Of a stretch of DNA of 64,000 nt, positions 1 through 13,200 are shown piece by piece. Source of the DNA: Rugalucina vietnamica. Lineage: Eukaryota > Mollusca > Bivalvia > Lucinida > Lucinidae. The notes under the pieces are model-generated. The model was not told the origin of the DNA and did not search any database. It worked only from the letters and a program-made list of their open reading frames with translations. Within the stretch, counting starts at the first letter, position 1, and each line of letters opens with the position of its first letter. The stretch covers positions 23,273,621 through 23,337,620 of the forward strand of contig OZ024870.1 of assembly GCA_964017185.1 (NCBI GenBank), given 5' to 3'. The position numbers and the translations under genes were made by a program.

Positions 1-530
1 GACGAAATTTACCCATCTACAATCCCAAACCATTCCTTGCTGGTATCAACTCATATGCAAAGTTTGAAGAAAATCGGTCAAAAATTACTCGTTAGAGAGC
101 GGAAACGAACACAATGCAATTTTTAACATCAATCAAGGGCCATAACTCTAAGGTCGTTTGAAGAAATTTACCCATCTACAATCCCAAACCACTCCTTGCC
201 GGTATCATCTCATATGCAAAGTTTGAAGAAAATCGGTCAAAAACTACTCAAGTTAGAGAGCGGAAACGAATGGAGCCACCTGGATTTTCAAAGTTAATTG
301 ACCTTTGTGACCTTGAAAATTAGGTCAAGGTCACCGAAATCTAATCACTCCATTCGGCTGTCCCAATGAAGTTTCTGTGCCAGTTTGGTCTAAATCCATC
401 AAGTGGTTCAGGAGATATCGTGCAGACAAAAAGCTACGCCGACGACGCCGACGCCGACGACGCCGACGCCGACGGGATCCATACCAAAAACAATATGTCC
501 CCCACCCTTTCGGAGGGGGGGGGGACATAA
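1..530. repeat. Dispersed repeat with two ~159-bp tandem units and a (CGCCGA)n tract
   Basis: The units begin at about 1 and 160 with GAAATTTACCCATCTACAAT and share the words GCAAAGTTTGAAGAAAATCG and TTAGAGAGCGGAAACGAA. A GC-rich hexamer-like repeat follows at 436-475 and a G run at 512-524. It lies in gene A intron 16, noncoding. Confidence 0.7.
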
Positions 531-806
531 ATATTAACAGTGTTTCATTTATCTTAATTATGCCTTTTTAATTAGGGCTTTATGACGTCATAAAGCCTCA
601 TGAATATCCAAGATAGCCGCCTCCCTAAACAGAAATCAGGGAATATTCAACCAACATAACTTTCTTAATTTTCATTCGATTTTGATAAAACTTGTACCAT
701 ATTGTTTAGGGAGGTAAGTACTTTCATTTAAGATTCATTGTGCTTCAATATTGCCTTTCCCTTTAAAATAAAGAGATATTAAATATTCAAGTGTTTTGCA
801 ACTTAC

Positions 807-932
807 CATTGTAAAAGCAACACATAAAACAACGAATAGAGCTGATCTCAAGTCAACGACAAACAACAAGACGACCACAAAAACAGAGACTCCTGCCAAA
901 ATGAGGTTCCTCGTCAGTTCTGTAAAAGTATA
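807..932 (-). CDS. Gene A exon 16 (TM8-TM9), last exon inside the window
   Basis: 126 bp, the same as gene B exon 15. Encodes YTFTELTRNLILAGVSVFVV and on through two membrane helices to LCVAFTM. A GTAAGT donor follows, so the gene continues left of base 1 with the TM10-TM12 exons. Confidence 0.93.
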
Positions 933-3900
933 CTGAAATAAAAAAATGCACGTTCAAAATATATACATTTGACCAACTTTTCTGTTATTTTCTTTGGCTC
1001 CACGTTGCCAAATCTTAAGAGTCACGGCTGACGAAGCTTACATAGCCGAAACCGCGGTATGACCCATCCCCTTGCATATTAATATCTTCACTGCTCTAAT
1101 CTCAGTTTTATTTAGTTACCTTAATTTGGAAACATGCATGAATTTGTTTCACGATTTAACATGTATCCAGACTGTTTTAATTTTATTTGTGTTAATCATA
1201 CATAGCTTTGGCGAAAGTAAGCCATTTCATTTTTATACTCACGTCTTTAAGTTTAATATTGGGCTCGGGAGTGGGGGGGGGGGGGGGGGAGGAGCAGATA
1301 TTAAAAGTAAGGAATGTATTTTCCAAGATAAGGAATATTACCTTAGATGTCTCTGCGAAAGAGAAAAAATCTCCGTGAGCGAAACATATTCCATCTGTTA
1401 TGGTGTTGTCGGCAATATTTCGGATTTCTTCCAGTCTTGCTTCGTTTGTTGCGGAGTCCAAGGCAACAGCGCTCGACATTCGGTAGATTGTCCACTGAAA
1501 GAGTTAAAAATGGATATTAAAACATTACTTGGTTTAACCCATATTTGACGAATGGATCAAATGGGTGAGTCCACTTTCATTTTTAGGGGTGTTGGGTGTG
1601 ATTTTTATTTTTATGTCATTTTTCGATAAAATTTCTCTGTGCAAACAGAATAACCCCAGATGGGACGCCGCATTCTGCGGCGTCACATTTGGGGCTATTC
1701 TGTTTGCCCATATCCCATAAAAGGGACGCCAGGCTTAAATGAGTTAAATTTACGAAAAGTGTTACTTTCGTAAAAGTTGAAACAAAACTAAAAGATTGCC
1801 TTAGCGCCATTTTCAAATGTGCTGATATATGAGCAGAAACGTGATAAACTTCTTGTAAAACTGAAAGATAGCTTTCTTTTCAAAGCGATGGTAATCAAAA
1901 TGCGTTTTAGAACCAAGTTTTGGGAGCGCGATGGCATCGGACCCTGGATCGAGAGATCCTGGCTTCGAACTACGCAATGTACCGTCTTGAGTCCTGGGGC
2001 AAAGCACATTTACTTCTAAAATACTTGTTAATACCCAGGAGACAATGGCTCTGTTCCGACGTGACTGAAAATTGTTGACTGAAGGCTAAACCTCAATAGA
2101 AACAAACTATCAATCACTGAAGAATCTAGTTTTGTTTCTAATAATTATAATACTTTTTCACATTCTTTGTCAGATTGAATTTAGTCTGGTGGGAAAGTAT
2201 ACATGTATATGACTAAGAGATTTTTGAAATTTCCTGAAGTGCTCACTTACATCAATGACCGACTCGTTTCTAGCACCAATGTACAATTTATAAGCATCTC
2301 CGAACCCTGGGGTTGTGATAAACTGGTAAAAGTACTTGTCAAAGTTCTCCTTTCCCTCAGGAAAACCATCTGTAAGAAATGAAACCAGTATAAAATGTAT
2401 TTTAGTAAATAAAAACAAAGCAGGTCCTTTAAAAGCAGTGAACATATTACTGAGAAAGGGGATGGGACATACCGCGGTTTTGGCTACTTAAGCCTCTTCA
2501 ATGACCCTATAGATTTGGCAACATGGAGCCAAAAACAATTACTGTAATTTTGCAACTTTCAGCAGGGTAGTCGATACACAAAATGGGGCCAAATATATTA
2601 AACCCTGGTTAGAAAATGAATCTAAACCAATAATACTTTTCTGATTTCTCAGAATATTCTCGCTGATCTCAAAGGGCCAAAAGGAAAATGTAATCTGCAC
2701 TATGGATGATGTACGGGGAGACTTTTTGCTTATAAATTGCCAGATGTTAAATTCCAATAGAATTGCGAGATGTTTTACAATTACCCTATTGCAAAATATG
2801 ATCAAAATATATTTTGTATATATTTTCATATTGTGATTCAACCCATCATTGTGTATATTATGCATATACTCAATAAATTATGCACCATCTTCAATATTTG
2901 CAATTACCATTTACATGTAACAGTTTGAAATCAGCATTAAGAGCAATTAACATTTAGCAATAAGCATTATGTCGCGGCCTTCCGTAGAATAACCATGTGA
3001 ATTGCAACTGTTAAACTTATTTAAGTTTTTCTATTATTCCTTGGTGCATAACATTGAGTGGATGATTGTTACCTTCATCTAAAACAACAGGATCGTTGAA
3101 AAAGTCTTTGATATACTGTAAATACATCTTAAATGGTACAATCCAGGATGTTACTTCCCCGTCTAAAATAGCCGAACTGTTGGAATATAGTTGTTCCATG
3201 CGGTCAAGCTCCTTGCGATATGTGTAATAATCTTGCGTAGCTGAAACGAACGGAAAAAATATTTACCCAATTGTACCGAATGGAATTTCCTTTCATTTCA
3301 TAATTTTGATGTGTCCTATTTTATTTTAGGGGCCTCATTTTGATAACCTTTGATACACGTGTACATGAAGTGATCCTCCATTTCAATCATATTAAAAAAA
3401 ACACATCAAAGCTAAATAAAATGAGTTTGATTTCTTTTTATAAAAAAATCCAGTACCCTTCGAACAGAAATAGATACTTACCGCAATACACTGCCAATGG
3501 AAACCCGTTGTTTGGGAAATATTTTTCATTCAACGTCACAAACTTATGAGACGAGGACCCCTCCGGCAGACTCCTGTTGACATCGAATCCTCTATCTAAC
3601 TTTGTTGTGGTCCAGGTCATATAACCCATTAAACCCAAGCTAACGAGGATGACAAAAACCTGAAAATTGAAAATTTTCTAAATATTTCGCCTTTTTTTGC
3701 GTATACCCATTTGTACATGTAGCAGGACAAGCAGGGCAAGTAGTCGGACAATTACGACTACTGCCATCTTCATGTTGATAATGTTATTCGCTGCTATTTG
3801 GAAAAAAAAATATTTCGCATTAATTACACATATCTGTTTGATGTTAATCAAATAACAAAATACATATCATAGTATAAAAGGACTAAAGAAAGCATACTAA

Positions 3901-6900
3901 AACTACTTACCTTGCATGGTATAGTCAATAATATTTTTCCAAATCTCTTGAACACTGGCTCAAGAACTTCAATATTAGTATATCTGTTTGGTTTGTAGTT
4001 CTTATGTTTGTAACAGGGAATAATGCCGTTCCTTGACGCTTTAATACGCTTCTGTTCCAGAGCGAGGCATGCCGGGAAGAACGTTGATTGGTAAATGAAT
4101 AAAAAGAAGATTCCAAAAGCACTGTATATGCAGAATGAACTCAATATGGGCATAACCTGCAAATATGAAGTTTCAAAAAGTGAAGATACATGAATGACAT
4201 TTAATAACTCCCCTTACACCCTTGCACATCTTCAATTCGTTCTCTATCTGCGTATATTTATCATCAGCGTGTTTACATGACTCATAGACATGTGATTTGC
4301 CTTGTCCCATTTACCGGATGAATTAAAGGAACAGGGGAATCACAGTTTATGAATGCTGCTTATTTAGAGAAAGAAATCTATAACAAAATATTTACAAAAT
4401 TACAACAATCTAAATCACAAAAGTAGATATTCAGTTTGCTTATTATACCGTAGAGATACCAGCAGCAAATGCGGTAAAGTCTGAAACTGACGTCACAGTG
4501 ACAGACACGCCCGCGTGTTTCATTGTCAGTGCCATCTTTTCTTCTATTGACTTTTTTGGATGCTCTCGGTCCACGCGTTTCCACGTTTCTATGACGACAA
4601 AACAATCATCAACACCGATACCTGCAAAAATTTTTGAAAAAGAAAGATTGTGAGAGAATGGCTAGATTGTCCAGAATTACCATACTTCAAATGAAGGAAT
4701 AGAAATGATTCAAAATATAAATACATGTATTTACACGTAACTCGGATACATGGATAATTGAATGACTGAAAATGAAGAAATGGATATGAATGTAAAATGA
4801 ATGGAAGACTATGTTAAAATAATTGGATGTTTAAACTTACAGTACATAGCAGACTGCTACTTAGTAAGAAGGACCTCCAACGAAGTTTCAAAAGTCTTAC
4901 CGAGCATTAAAAAGATTAATCCTGTGTGGGTAGCACCGAATGGAAAACCGATCGCGAGGCAGAGCCCATAGCATGCTGCGCCCGCCAACCCAACCCCAAT
5001 CACCGCCGCGAATACCATGAACATCTGAAACAATAAAATTGTTCAGCCGATGTGGGTCTAACCAAGGCCAGGAATGCTGTAACGGTTTACAGGTAAACAG
5101 TAGCGTCTCTGTCATTACGTTTACGATAAAAAACTAACCTTGCATTACGAAAAATTGCCCATGCAATATACAGATTTTTTTTTCGGCTGTAAAATTGAAA
5201 ATTTCTTCAGAAAATTATTGATATTTTTCTTATTTTTGCTCAAAACATAGATTGTGGGTAACGTTAGAACCTTAATTTTTTGACAAGATTTTGCAACTTG
5301 TGATGTGCTTTTCCAGACTATATATATAATGTATTGCAAGCCTATTGTTGTTGGCGTTCTTCAATACGACGGTATGCATAAAGGTTGTCTTAGAGGGCTG
5401 TCGTAAGGAGACAATTAAAATTTACCCCATTCTCCACTAGATTTGGTTTTCCCATGGCAAACATAGCATATATAAAGACGAACGGAAACACGTACAACAG
5501 CAGGACGATATCACCGTAAACTGCGTCAAAATACTCATCGTTAAATCTGAAATAGCAAAAATCTTAAATGAATATCCTTCAGCTCAGAGAATTTATTGGA
5601 AGCGAACTTATGAAATTGCTGAAATACATTGACTCTTGTCTGAAATTAGGTATTGTAATTGTTGTCAGAATGAATTACATTTGTATATGGATCAGATATA
5701 ATTATCTCCAAAATTAAGTACATAATAATCTGCAATATGGCAATATGCTAGTAAAAACGAATGGTTGGTTTAAACATTTTTAGCTCACCTGAGCCGAAGA
5801 CTCACAGGTGAGCTTATAGTACGTTCGTATACCCATGCTCCGGCGTCCGTCGACGTCCGTCGTCCGTCCGTCCGTCGTCCATCGTCCAAAATTTCAAAGA
5901 TCTTCTCCTCTGAAACCGCTAAGCCAATCAAAGCCAAACTTCATATGGAGCATCCTTACGAAGGGGGGATGAAAGTTTATATAAATGATCCAGGCCACAT
6001 GACCAAGATGGCCGCCATGGCTATAAATAGCAAAAACCTTTAAAAATCTTCTTTTCCAGAACCAGAAGGCCTATGATTTTGAAACTTGGCATGAAGCATC
6101 AGGCAATGGAGCTCTACAAAGTTTGTATAAATCATGACCCTGAGATGACCTTGACCTTTTTTACGGCAAGGTCAACTTAGGCCGCCCATGCATTTGAATG
6201 GGGAAAAATAGGAAAATGTCAATGGCAAAAAACTTGCTAGGAATGAGCAAATGGACAGAATATTCATGTTTATGAAAATATTTTGGGCCCAGAGGGTTGT
6301 CTGCCCCTGCCCCGGAGCTATATACATGTGTATGACCATAATATTCAATCATCTTCTTCTCTGAAACCGCTCGGCCAATCAAGCCAATCTTTATGTGGAG
6401 CATTCTTAGGATTTGTATAAATGGTCAAGGTCACATGACCAAGATGGCCGCCATGGCTATAAATAGCAAAAACCTTTAAAAATCTTCTTCTTCAGAACCT
6501 GAAGGCCTAAGATTTTGAAACTTGGCATGATGCATCAGGCAATGGAGCTCTACAAAGTTTGTATAAATCATGATCCTGAGATGCCCTTGACCTTTTTTAC
6601 AGCAAGGTCAACTTAGGCCACCCATGCATTTGAATGGGGAAAAATAGGAAAATGTCATTTAATGGCAAAAAACTTGCTAGGAATGAGCAACTGGACAGAA
6701 GATTTATTTTTTTGAAAATATTTTGGCTCCAGAGGGTTGTCTGCCCCTGCCCTGGGGCTATATATATACATGTGTATGACCATAATATTCAAACATCTTT
6801 TTCTCTGAAACCGCTTGGCCAATCAAAGCCAAACTTTATGTGGAGCATTCTTAGGAAGAGTGAATGAAAGTTTGTATAAATGGTCATGGTCACATGACCA

Positions 6901-9900
6901 AGATGGCCGCCATGGCTATAAATATCAAAAAACCTTTAAAAATCTTCTTCTCCAGAACCAGAAGGCCTATGATTTTGAAACTTGGCATGAAGCATCAGGC
7001 AATGGAGCTCTACAAAGTTTGTATAAATTATGACCCTGAGATGACCTTGACCTTTTTTACGGCAAGGTCAACTTAGGTAGCCCACGCATTTGAATGGGAA
7101 AAATTGTTACAATGTCATTTGAAGAGCAAAACTTGCAGTTAATTAGCAAATGGACTGAATCTGTATTATTTAAAAAGAAACTGACTCTAGAGGTTGCCCT
7201 GACCCTGCCCTGGGGTTATATACATGTACATGTATATTACCATTCTAGTCAAACAAGTTTATTTGTATATATCTAAGGTCTCAGGTGAGCGTTTACAGGA
7301 CCATTGGTCCTCAGGTTTATTAATACTATTAAACGAGGATTGGCTCATTTTGCCATATGACTTGTTTTAGCTTGTGACACTCTGAAAGAAAACCAAATAC
7401 AAAATGCAAGACTTCATGCAAACGTTAGTAGCAATAACATTATTTTTTTAACTTACGAGTCCAGTGTCAAGACGCCTACATCATATATCCCGTCCCATTG
7501 CCGGTCTTTAAACTTTAACATCTCATTCTCCAACTGTTGAACTGATCCCTTGTTCTGAAAATGGTCAAATATAATTGGTGGCACCATTGATTTTGATACA
7601 GTCAATCATGTACTATGTTTTCCTGTGATTTAGAGTTCAAAGTTGTTTTCAGGTTTGTTCCACTACACAACTGTGTCACGTTTGACAACAAACTACCCAG
7701 CAGCCACCACTTAAATAGTAGATATCATGTGGTTTGTATTTGTTTGTTTGAACTGATAATTTACGCTCCAGTCAACAGCTAAGGTCAAGTAGGGACCCTT
7801 CATTTTATGGGTCTTTTACCCAAAGTGCGGCTGTCAAGACATCCAACAAGTGCTTGAAATATGACCATCCAACTAAGCCACAAAAGGCTTATACGTATAA
7901 ATAGTTTGAATTGAACCACTTTTCTTGGACAGGCTCAGACCTGAGCAATTATATTTGGTATTCACAGAAAGTGATATTCATAGAAATAACAACGTCCACC
8001 AAGTATTTCCATGCAAATGTACATACAGAGACGCTTGGCAAATGCCCTGAATTGAATAAGCATGAAGTCTTACCGTAGAGTTTGCCATAAGATACCAGGT
8101 CATAATAGTGGCACCCCCTGCTATTATTTTACCATCACTGTTTCTTCGCATGTCTCCAATGAGCAGTTTTGGTTTAAACGGTGTGTAATATGTTGGACTG
8201 GAATATTATCAAGTTTAGCTCAGGTCCAGAGGTTATGAAACTTTTTTCGTGCTCAACTCAGCTGAGCATAAAATTTAAATTGCTCATGAATACAAAAATA
8301 GCACAAAAATATTGAAATTGAAGGTTTAGAATTCCAAAGCCTGTATTTTATCCTGCTGATGAATGTTAAAATGCCAACAATTGTTGGCATTTTAACATTT
8401 ATGTGCAGGATAAATTTTAGTCTCAGCCGAATTGAGCATGAAAAAAGTTTTATAACCTCGGGGCCAGGTTACTATAAATGACAACATGATCAGCAGTGTG
8501 CTTTACATTAACAGAATATTGAATAATTAAGCATGTACTACTCAGCAGAAAGCTAGAGACGGTTATTATCATACACGTTTTTGTTGCAAATAATTTATGC
8601 GTTTATTGTTGTTTCTTCCTGTGCGTGACCCAGTGCCAATAGACGGGGACAATATTAGTGAAACAAGGGAACTACCTCAATCAGCTTGGAGCAAGCTCAC
8701 TGGTGCTGTGACCATCTCGTATCGAATTTTCTATATATTTATAAAGAATTACTCATTTTCTTTTTTTTTTACATACTTTATGGTGCCTTCTTATGTTTAT
8801 CTTGTGCATATTACGCAAATCTAAGAACTTACTCTGTTTCCGTTGTGTTAATAGTGTTTATAATTTCTTCTTCTGTCAGTTGTTCTATCACTGATCTGTC
8901 ATTGGCCCAGAGAGACAGGAGACTTGTCACATAGCAGTTGCCCATTATGCTGTGAATAATGTTGAATGGTCGTACACATATAAAAACTGATAAAACTCAT
9001 AAAAATTCGCCTAAATGAAATACAACAAATACCGAAACCACAAAAGAATTAGCGCAAAACAACACATAAGAAAACAGCATAATAAAAAGATACACACCAT
9101 TAGAACAAAAGAATGGAAGTTCATAAGTGTTACATCCTCGTGCAACTACTATCCTAAACTGTGATCATGTGTACGAAAAATAGCCACCGATTTTGAGAGA
9201 ATACCAAAACAAATCACCGGGCGCTATTTCATCAATGTACTCGGAATGTCTGCACATATGTTGCTTTTTATACAAAGTCTTACTTGTTACAGAAGTCTGC
9301 GAATCCTAGGCCCCCGTCAACCCGTATGTTGTAGGAAGCATTGAACAAATCATGCATCTAGAAATATAAAACATCAGATATGACACATCTTACACAAATA
9401 AGTTGCTTCAAGCGCATTTATAATACATTTTAACCTATTTTTTACATAACGTCCCACTCAACAATTCAGTAATGAAGCAACGGAGCCAACATTCCTGTGC
9501 ATTAACTATAGTTACACCTCGTAACTTTGCATTTGCTCCATAAAACAACCCGACACTGAGCAGCGTTTCGTTTACTGACATTGGTTCTTAAAAGCGAAAT
9601 ACATATCAGTGGTTTTGCCAATACCAACAATATCAGATAGTTGACTTTTTTCAAACAAAAGCATGAAACCCAAAATTATCGCAATTTTTAACTATATTTT
9701 AGCTCAGCAAAAATTGTGTATATTAATGCTACGTTGGCGTGTAGCCCCTTGTTTTGGTTAGTCATCAGGATAACATGTCCATGAAATATATACCTCCTTA
9801 AACCCCATTTTATATAGTAAAACTGGGGAATACAGGGGTATATCTTTTGCTCCAAAACACAGATTGGGCCACTCGTTAGAACCGCCTCGTTAGAGCTAAA

Positions 9901-10173
9901 ATAAGAAAAGTATCTAACGTTTTTCACTGAAATTTTCCATTTTTTTCTGCTGAAAAAATCTCTATAGACTGCATGGGGAGTTTTCGTTATGTATACTAAG
10001 GTTCATCAACATAACATTTACAAAGAGCATACCCCTAGTAGCACCTCTTTGGTGAGTACATTGTCATTTTCTAAGACGAACTGGACCATTCTTAGCTCAT
10101 ACGGTATATTTTCTCTCACCCAGGCTTGATCGGAATGGATTCGCGAGTCGGCCGGAATTAGCATATCTGAAAA

Positions 10174-10208
<35 letters not shown>

Positions 10209-13200
10209 ATCTTATGCGACTTATCCGATACAGTACAGCTATGGCCAATTCTCCACTTTAGCCTATACTCGGAGAAATAGGCTGACGCAAATTTCAGGTA
10301 GAAATTTCTATTCCAAAACAGGTAATACAACACAAGAACACAAGCTGAAAGTCGATGTACGGCATACCAAACGTGTAAACAATATTTTCAAAATTTCATT
10401 GATTTTTACTCCTTATTAAAACATATTATACACCCGGGGACTCAACCGTTAACCAACTTATTGACATCTATAACACTTTTTGTAAAGCCCTCGATGATTG
10501 TAAGGAAGTTCGAGCTATATTCTGTGATGTGAGCAAAGCCTTTGATCGCGTTTGGCACAAAGGTCTCCTTTACAAACTTAGTAAAGCTGGCATTACAGGT
10601 CCTCTTCTGTCTTGGTTCACAAATTATCTTAGTAATCGGAAGCAGAGAGTAGTTCTCCCAGGAACAAGTTCGAATTGGAAACCAATAAATGCAGGTGTAC
10701 CCCAAGGGTCTATACTAGGGCCGCTTCTATTTCTTATTTATATCAACGATATTGTTGAAGACATACACTGCAATATACGCCTTTTCGCCGACGACACAAG
10801 CCTATATATAGTTGTTGAAGACCCCTTAACAGCATCCCAAATGTTAAATTCAGACATGGCAAAGATCCACCAGTGGGCAAACAAATGGCTTGTTAAATTC
10901 AATCCCGCTAAATCTGAATCTATGCTTTTCTCACGAAAAGTTATCAGACCATTTCATCCTCCTATCCTCATGGACAACCAGGCTATATCTGAAGTTATTA
11001 CGCACAAACACTTAGGTGTGACCTTTTCAAATGATTGCACCTGGCATGCCCATCTAGAGCAAATTAAAAAGAAGCTTGGCAGAGAATTAATATTATGCGT
11101 AAACTTAAGTTTCTTCTGGATAGAAAATCACTCCAAACTATATACTTCTCCTTCATTAGGCCATTGCTCGAATACGCGGACGTAGTTTGGGACAACTGTA
11201 CCGATTACGAAGTCGAACTAGAAAAAATTCACAGGGAGGCTGCCAGAATTGTAACTGGTGCAACTCGCCTCGTGTCAACCGAGCGACTAGACCGTGAAAC
11301 CGGATGGGATTCCTTAGCCTGCAGAAGAAATAAACACAAAATTATCATGATGCACAAGATGTATAATGGCCTATCTCCTGCTTATTTATCTGCTCTCGTC
11401 CCAGCTACTATTGGTGCTAATGTCCCTTATACCTTACGAAACCCAAATAATATTCGAACTGTTCAATGTCATTCCGATTTTTACTATAAATCTTTTTACC
11501 TGAAATCTACCTGAAGATACAAGAAATATGACCAGCACGTCCCTGAAATCCCACCTTAACAGCAACCTAGATCCTCCTCCAAGGTATTATTACGAAGGTC
11601 CTAGACTCGCCCAGGTTTACCATAGCAGATTACGAACCAACTGTAGTTCGCTCAACCAACACCTTCATTCAAAAAAGATAGTTCCTAGCCCTCTCTGTCT
11701 ATGTGGTAGTGTTGAAGACACAAAACATTTCCTTCTCACCTGTCCTCTTTATCACAACCTTAGACAAGAGATGCTTCAATCGGTCTCACAGTTTTGCCTG
11801 CCTACTGTAAATACACTGTTATATGGCGCTCGCAATATGTCTTTCAATGTTAACAAACAAATATTTAAGGATGTACAAAACTTCGTAATTAAAACGAGAA
11901 GATTTCAAACTAACCGTTGAAGATGTCTTATCACGTCTCACGTTTTGCTATATGTGACTGGGGCGTCTGTTTGGCGTTCCATGCTAGCTTCTTGTGTACA
12001 TGCCGAAAACTGACTTTGACTCCGTGTTTTTCATTAATACTTGTGTTCTTTATAAACGACTGAAAAGGTCACCATGGAAGTGCACGTGAATTGCATGTCT
12101 ACCAATGCCCATGAAAAAGTACGTATATTCATTATTGCCACTACTGTCACAAGAATAAAACAAATAATTGGAACATTTGTTATTCAAATTAAACACAGCT
12201 ATGTTCCCGAACCATTTACTTGAAATGATCATACAACCTTTCGATAAAATGTTGGCAGTAAGGTATAATTGAAAACTGGCCCTCGTGGAGCACCCCCCCC
12301 CCTCCAAATTCAACTCTATTTTATCTTGCAAGTTTACAGCTTCTACCAAATTTTATAAGAAGAAATTCACTCCATCCTTATCTAACAATCACAAATTGAT
12401 TACGTCGTCAATTATTTGAGGGATACGGATTAAAATAAGTCCCTAACTTTCTTCCGAATCCCTTTCGTTCAAATTAGTATATGTTGTACATGTATGTTAT
12501 GTTCATCGTGCATATATGTATTTTGAATACGAATAAAATATGTTTAAACCAACATATTATATAAACGAATTTAGTGGACGATTGTGTATGTTTATACATG
12601 TACATGTAGTTTCGACTGTCTCAAAGTGGGTTGTTCAAGACAATTTGTTTTACAAAACTTCATTACACACAAACGACTATGATATGAAACTTCATTACAC
12701 ACAAACGACTATGGCTGTGTTTTTTTGGCACCAAAACGGCGTACGCCGCTGTCTCGCCGGTGCCTCCTTCACGCCGTACCGGCCTACGCCGGTCTAAGCC
12801 GATCACGTGACCGGCTAAACGGCGCGTTCGAGTAAAAGAGTGCCACCGGCGAATAAATGCAATAAATGCAATAACAAACACTGCAGTCCTTCTTAGAAGC
12901 CTCCATGGCGTAGTGGTAAAGCCACTCGTAAACCAGGGGCTGTAGGTTCGATCCCGGGCTTCTCCAGTCTTTCGGAATAGACTTCCTGTCTCCATATGAC
13001 CCTAGCTGTTGAGTGGGACGTTAAACACCAAACCAAGCCCCCCCCCCACACACACACACATACACACACCCCAAAAAGAAATAAATCAGGTTCTCAGGCC
13101 CTCCCTTGTCGGTTTTGATTGCCTCTCACTGGTCTCTTCTTCTTGCTTCGATAAAAAAAGCACCCTCATCAGGTCAAGCTCAAAATTTAAATGTCATTAT

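Noticed and set aside
377-571. Arginine-rich frames on both strands
   Set aside because: They arise from the (CGCCGA)n microsatellite at 436-475 and have no other conserved content.
12899-12970. Possible tRNA gene (A and B boxes)
   Set aside because: It has a SINE tail, lies inside a transposon, and shows no convincing anticodon stem. The same judgement applies to 15062, 36194 and 42734.
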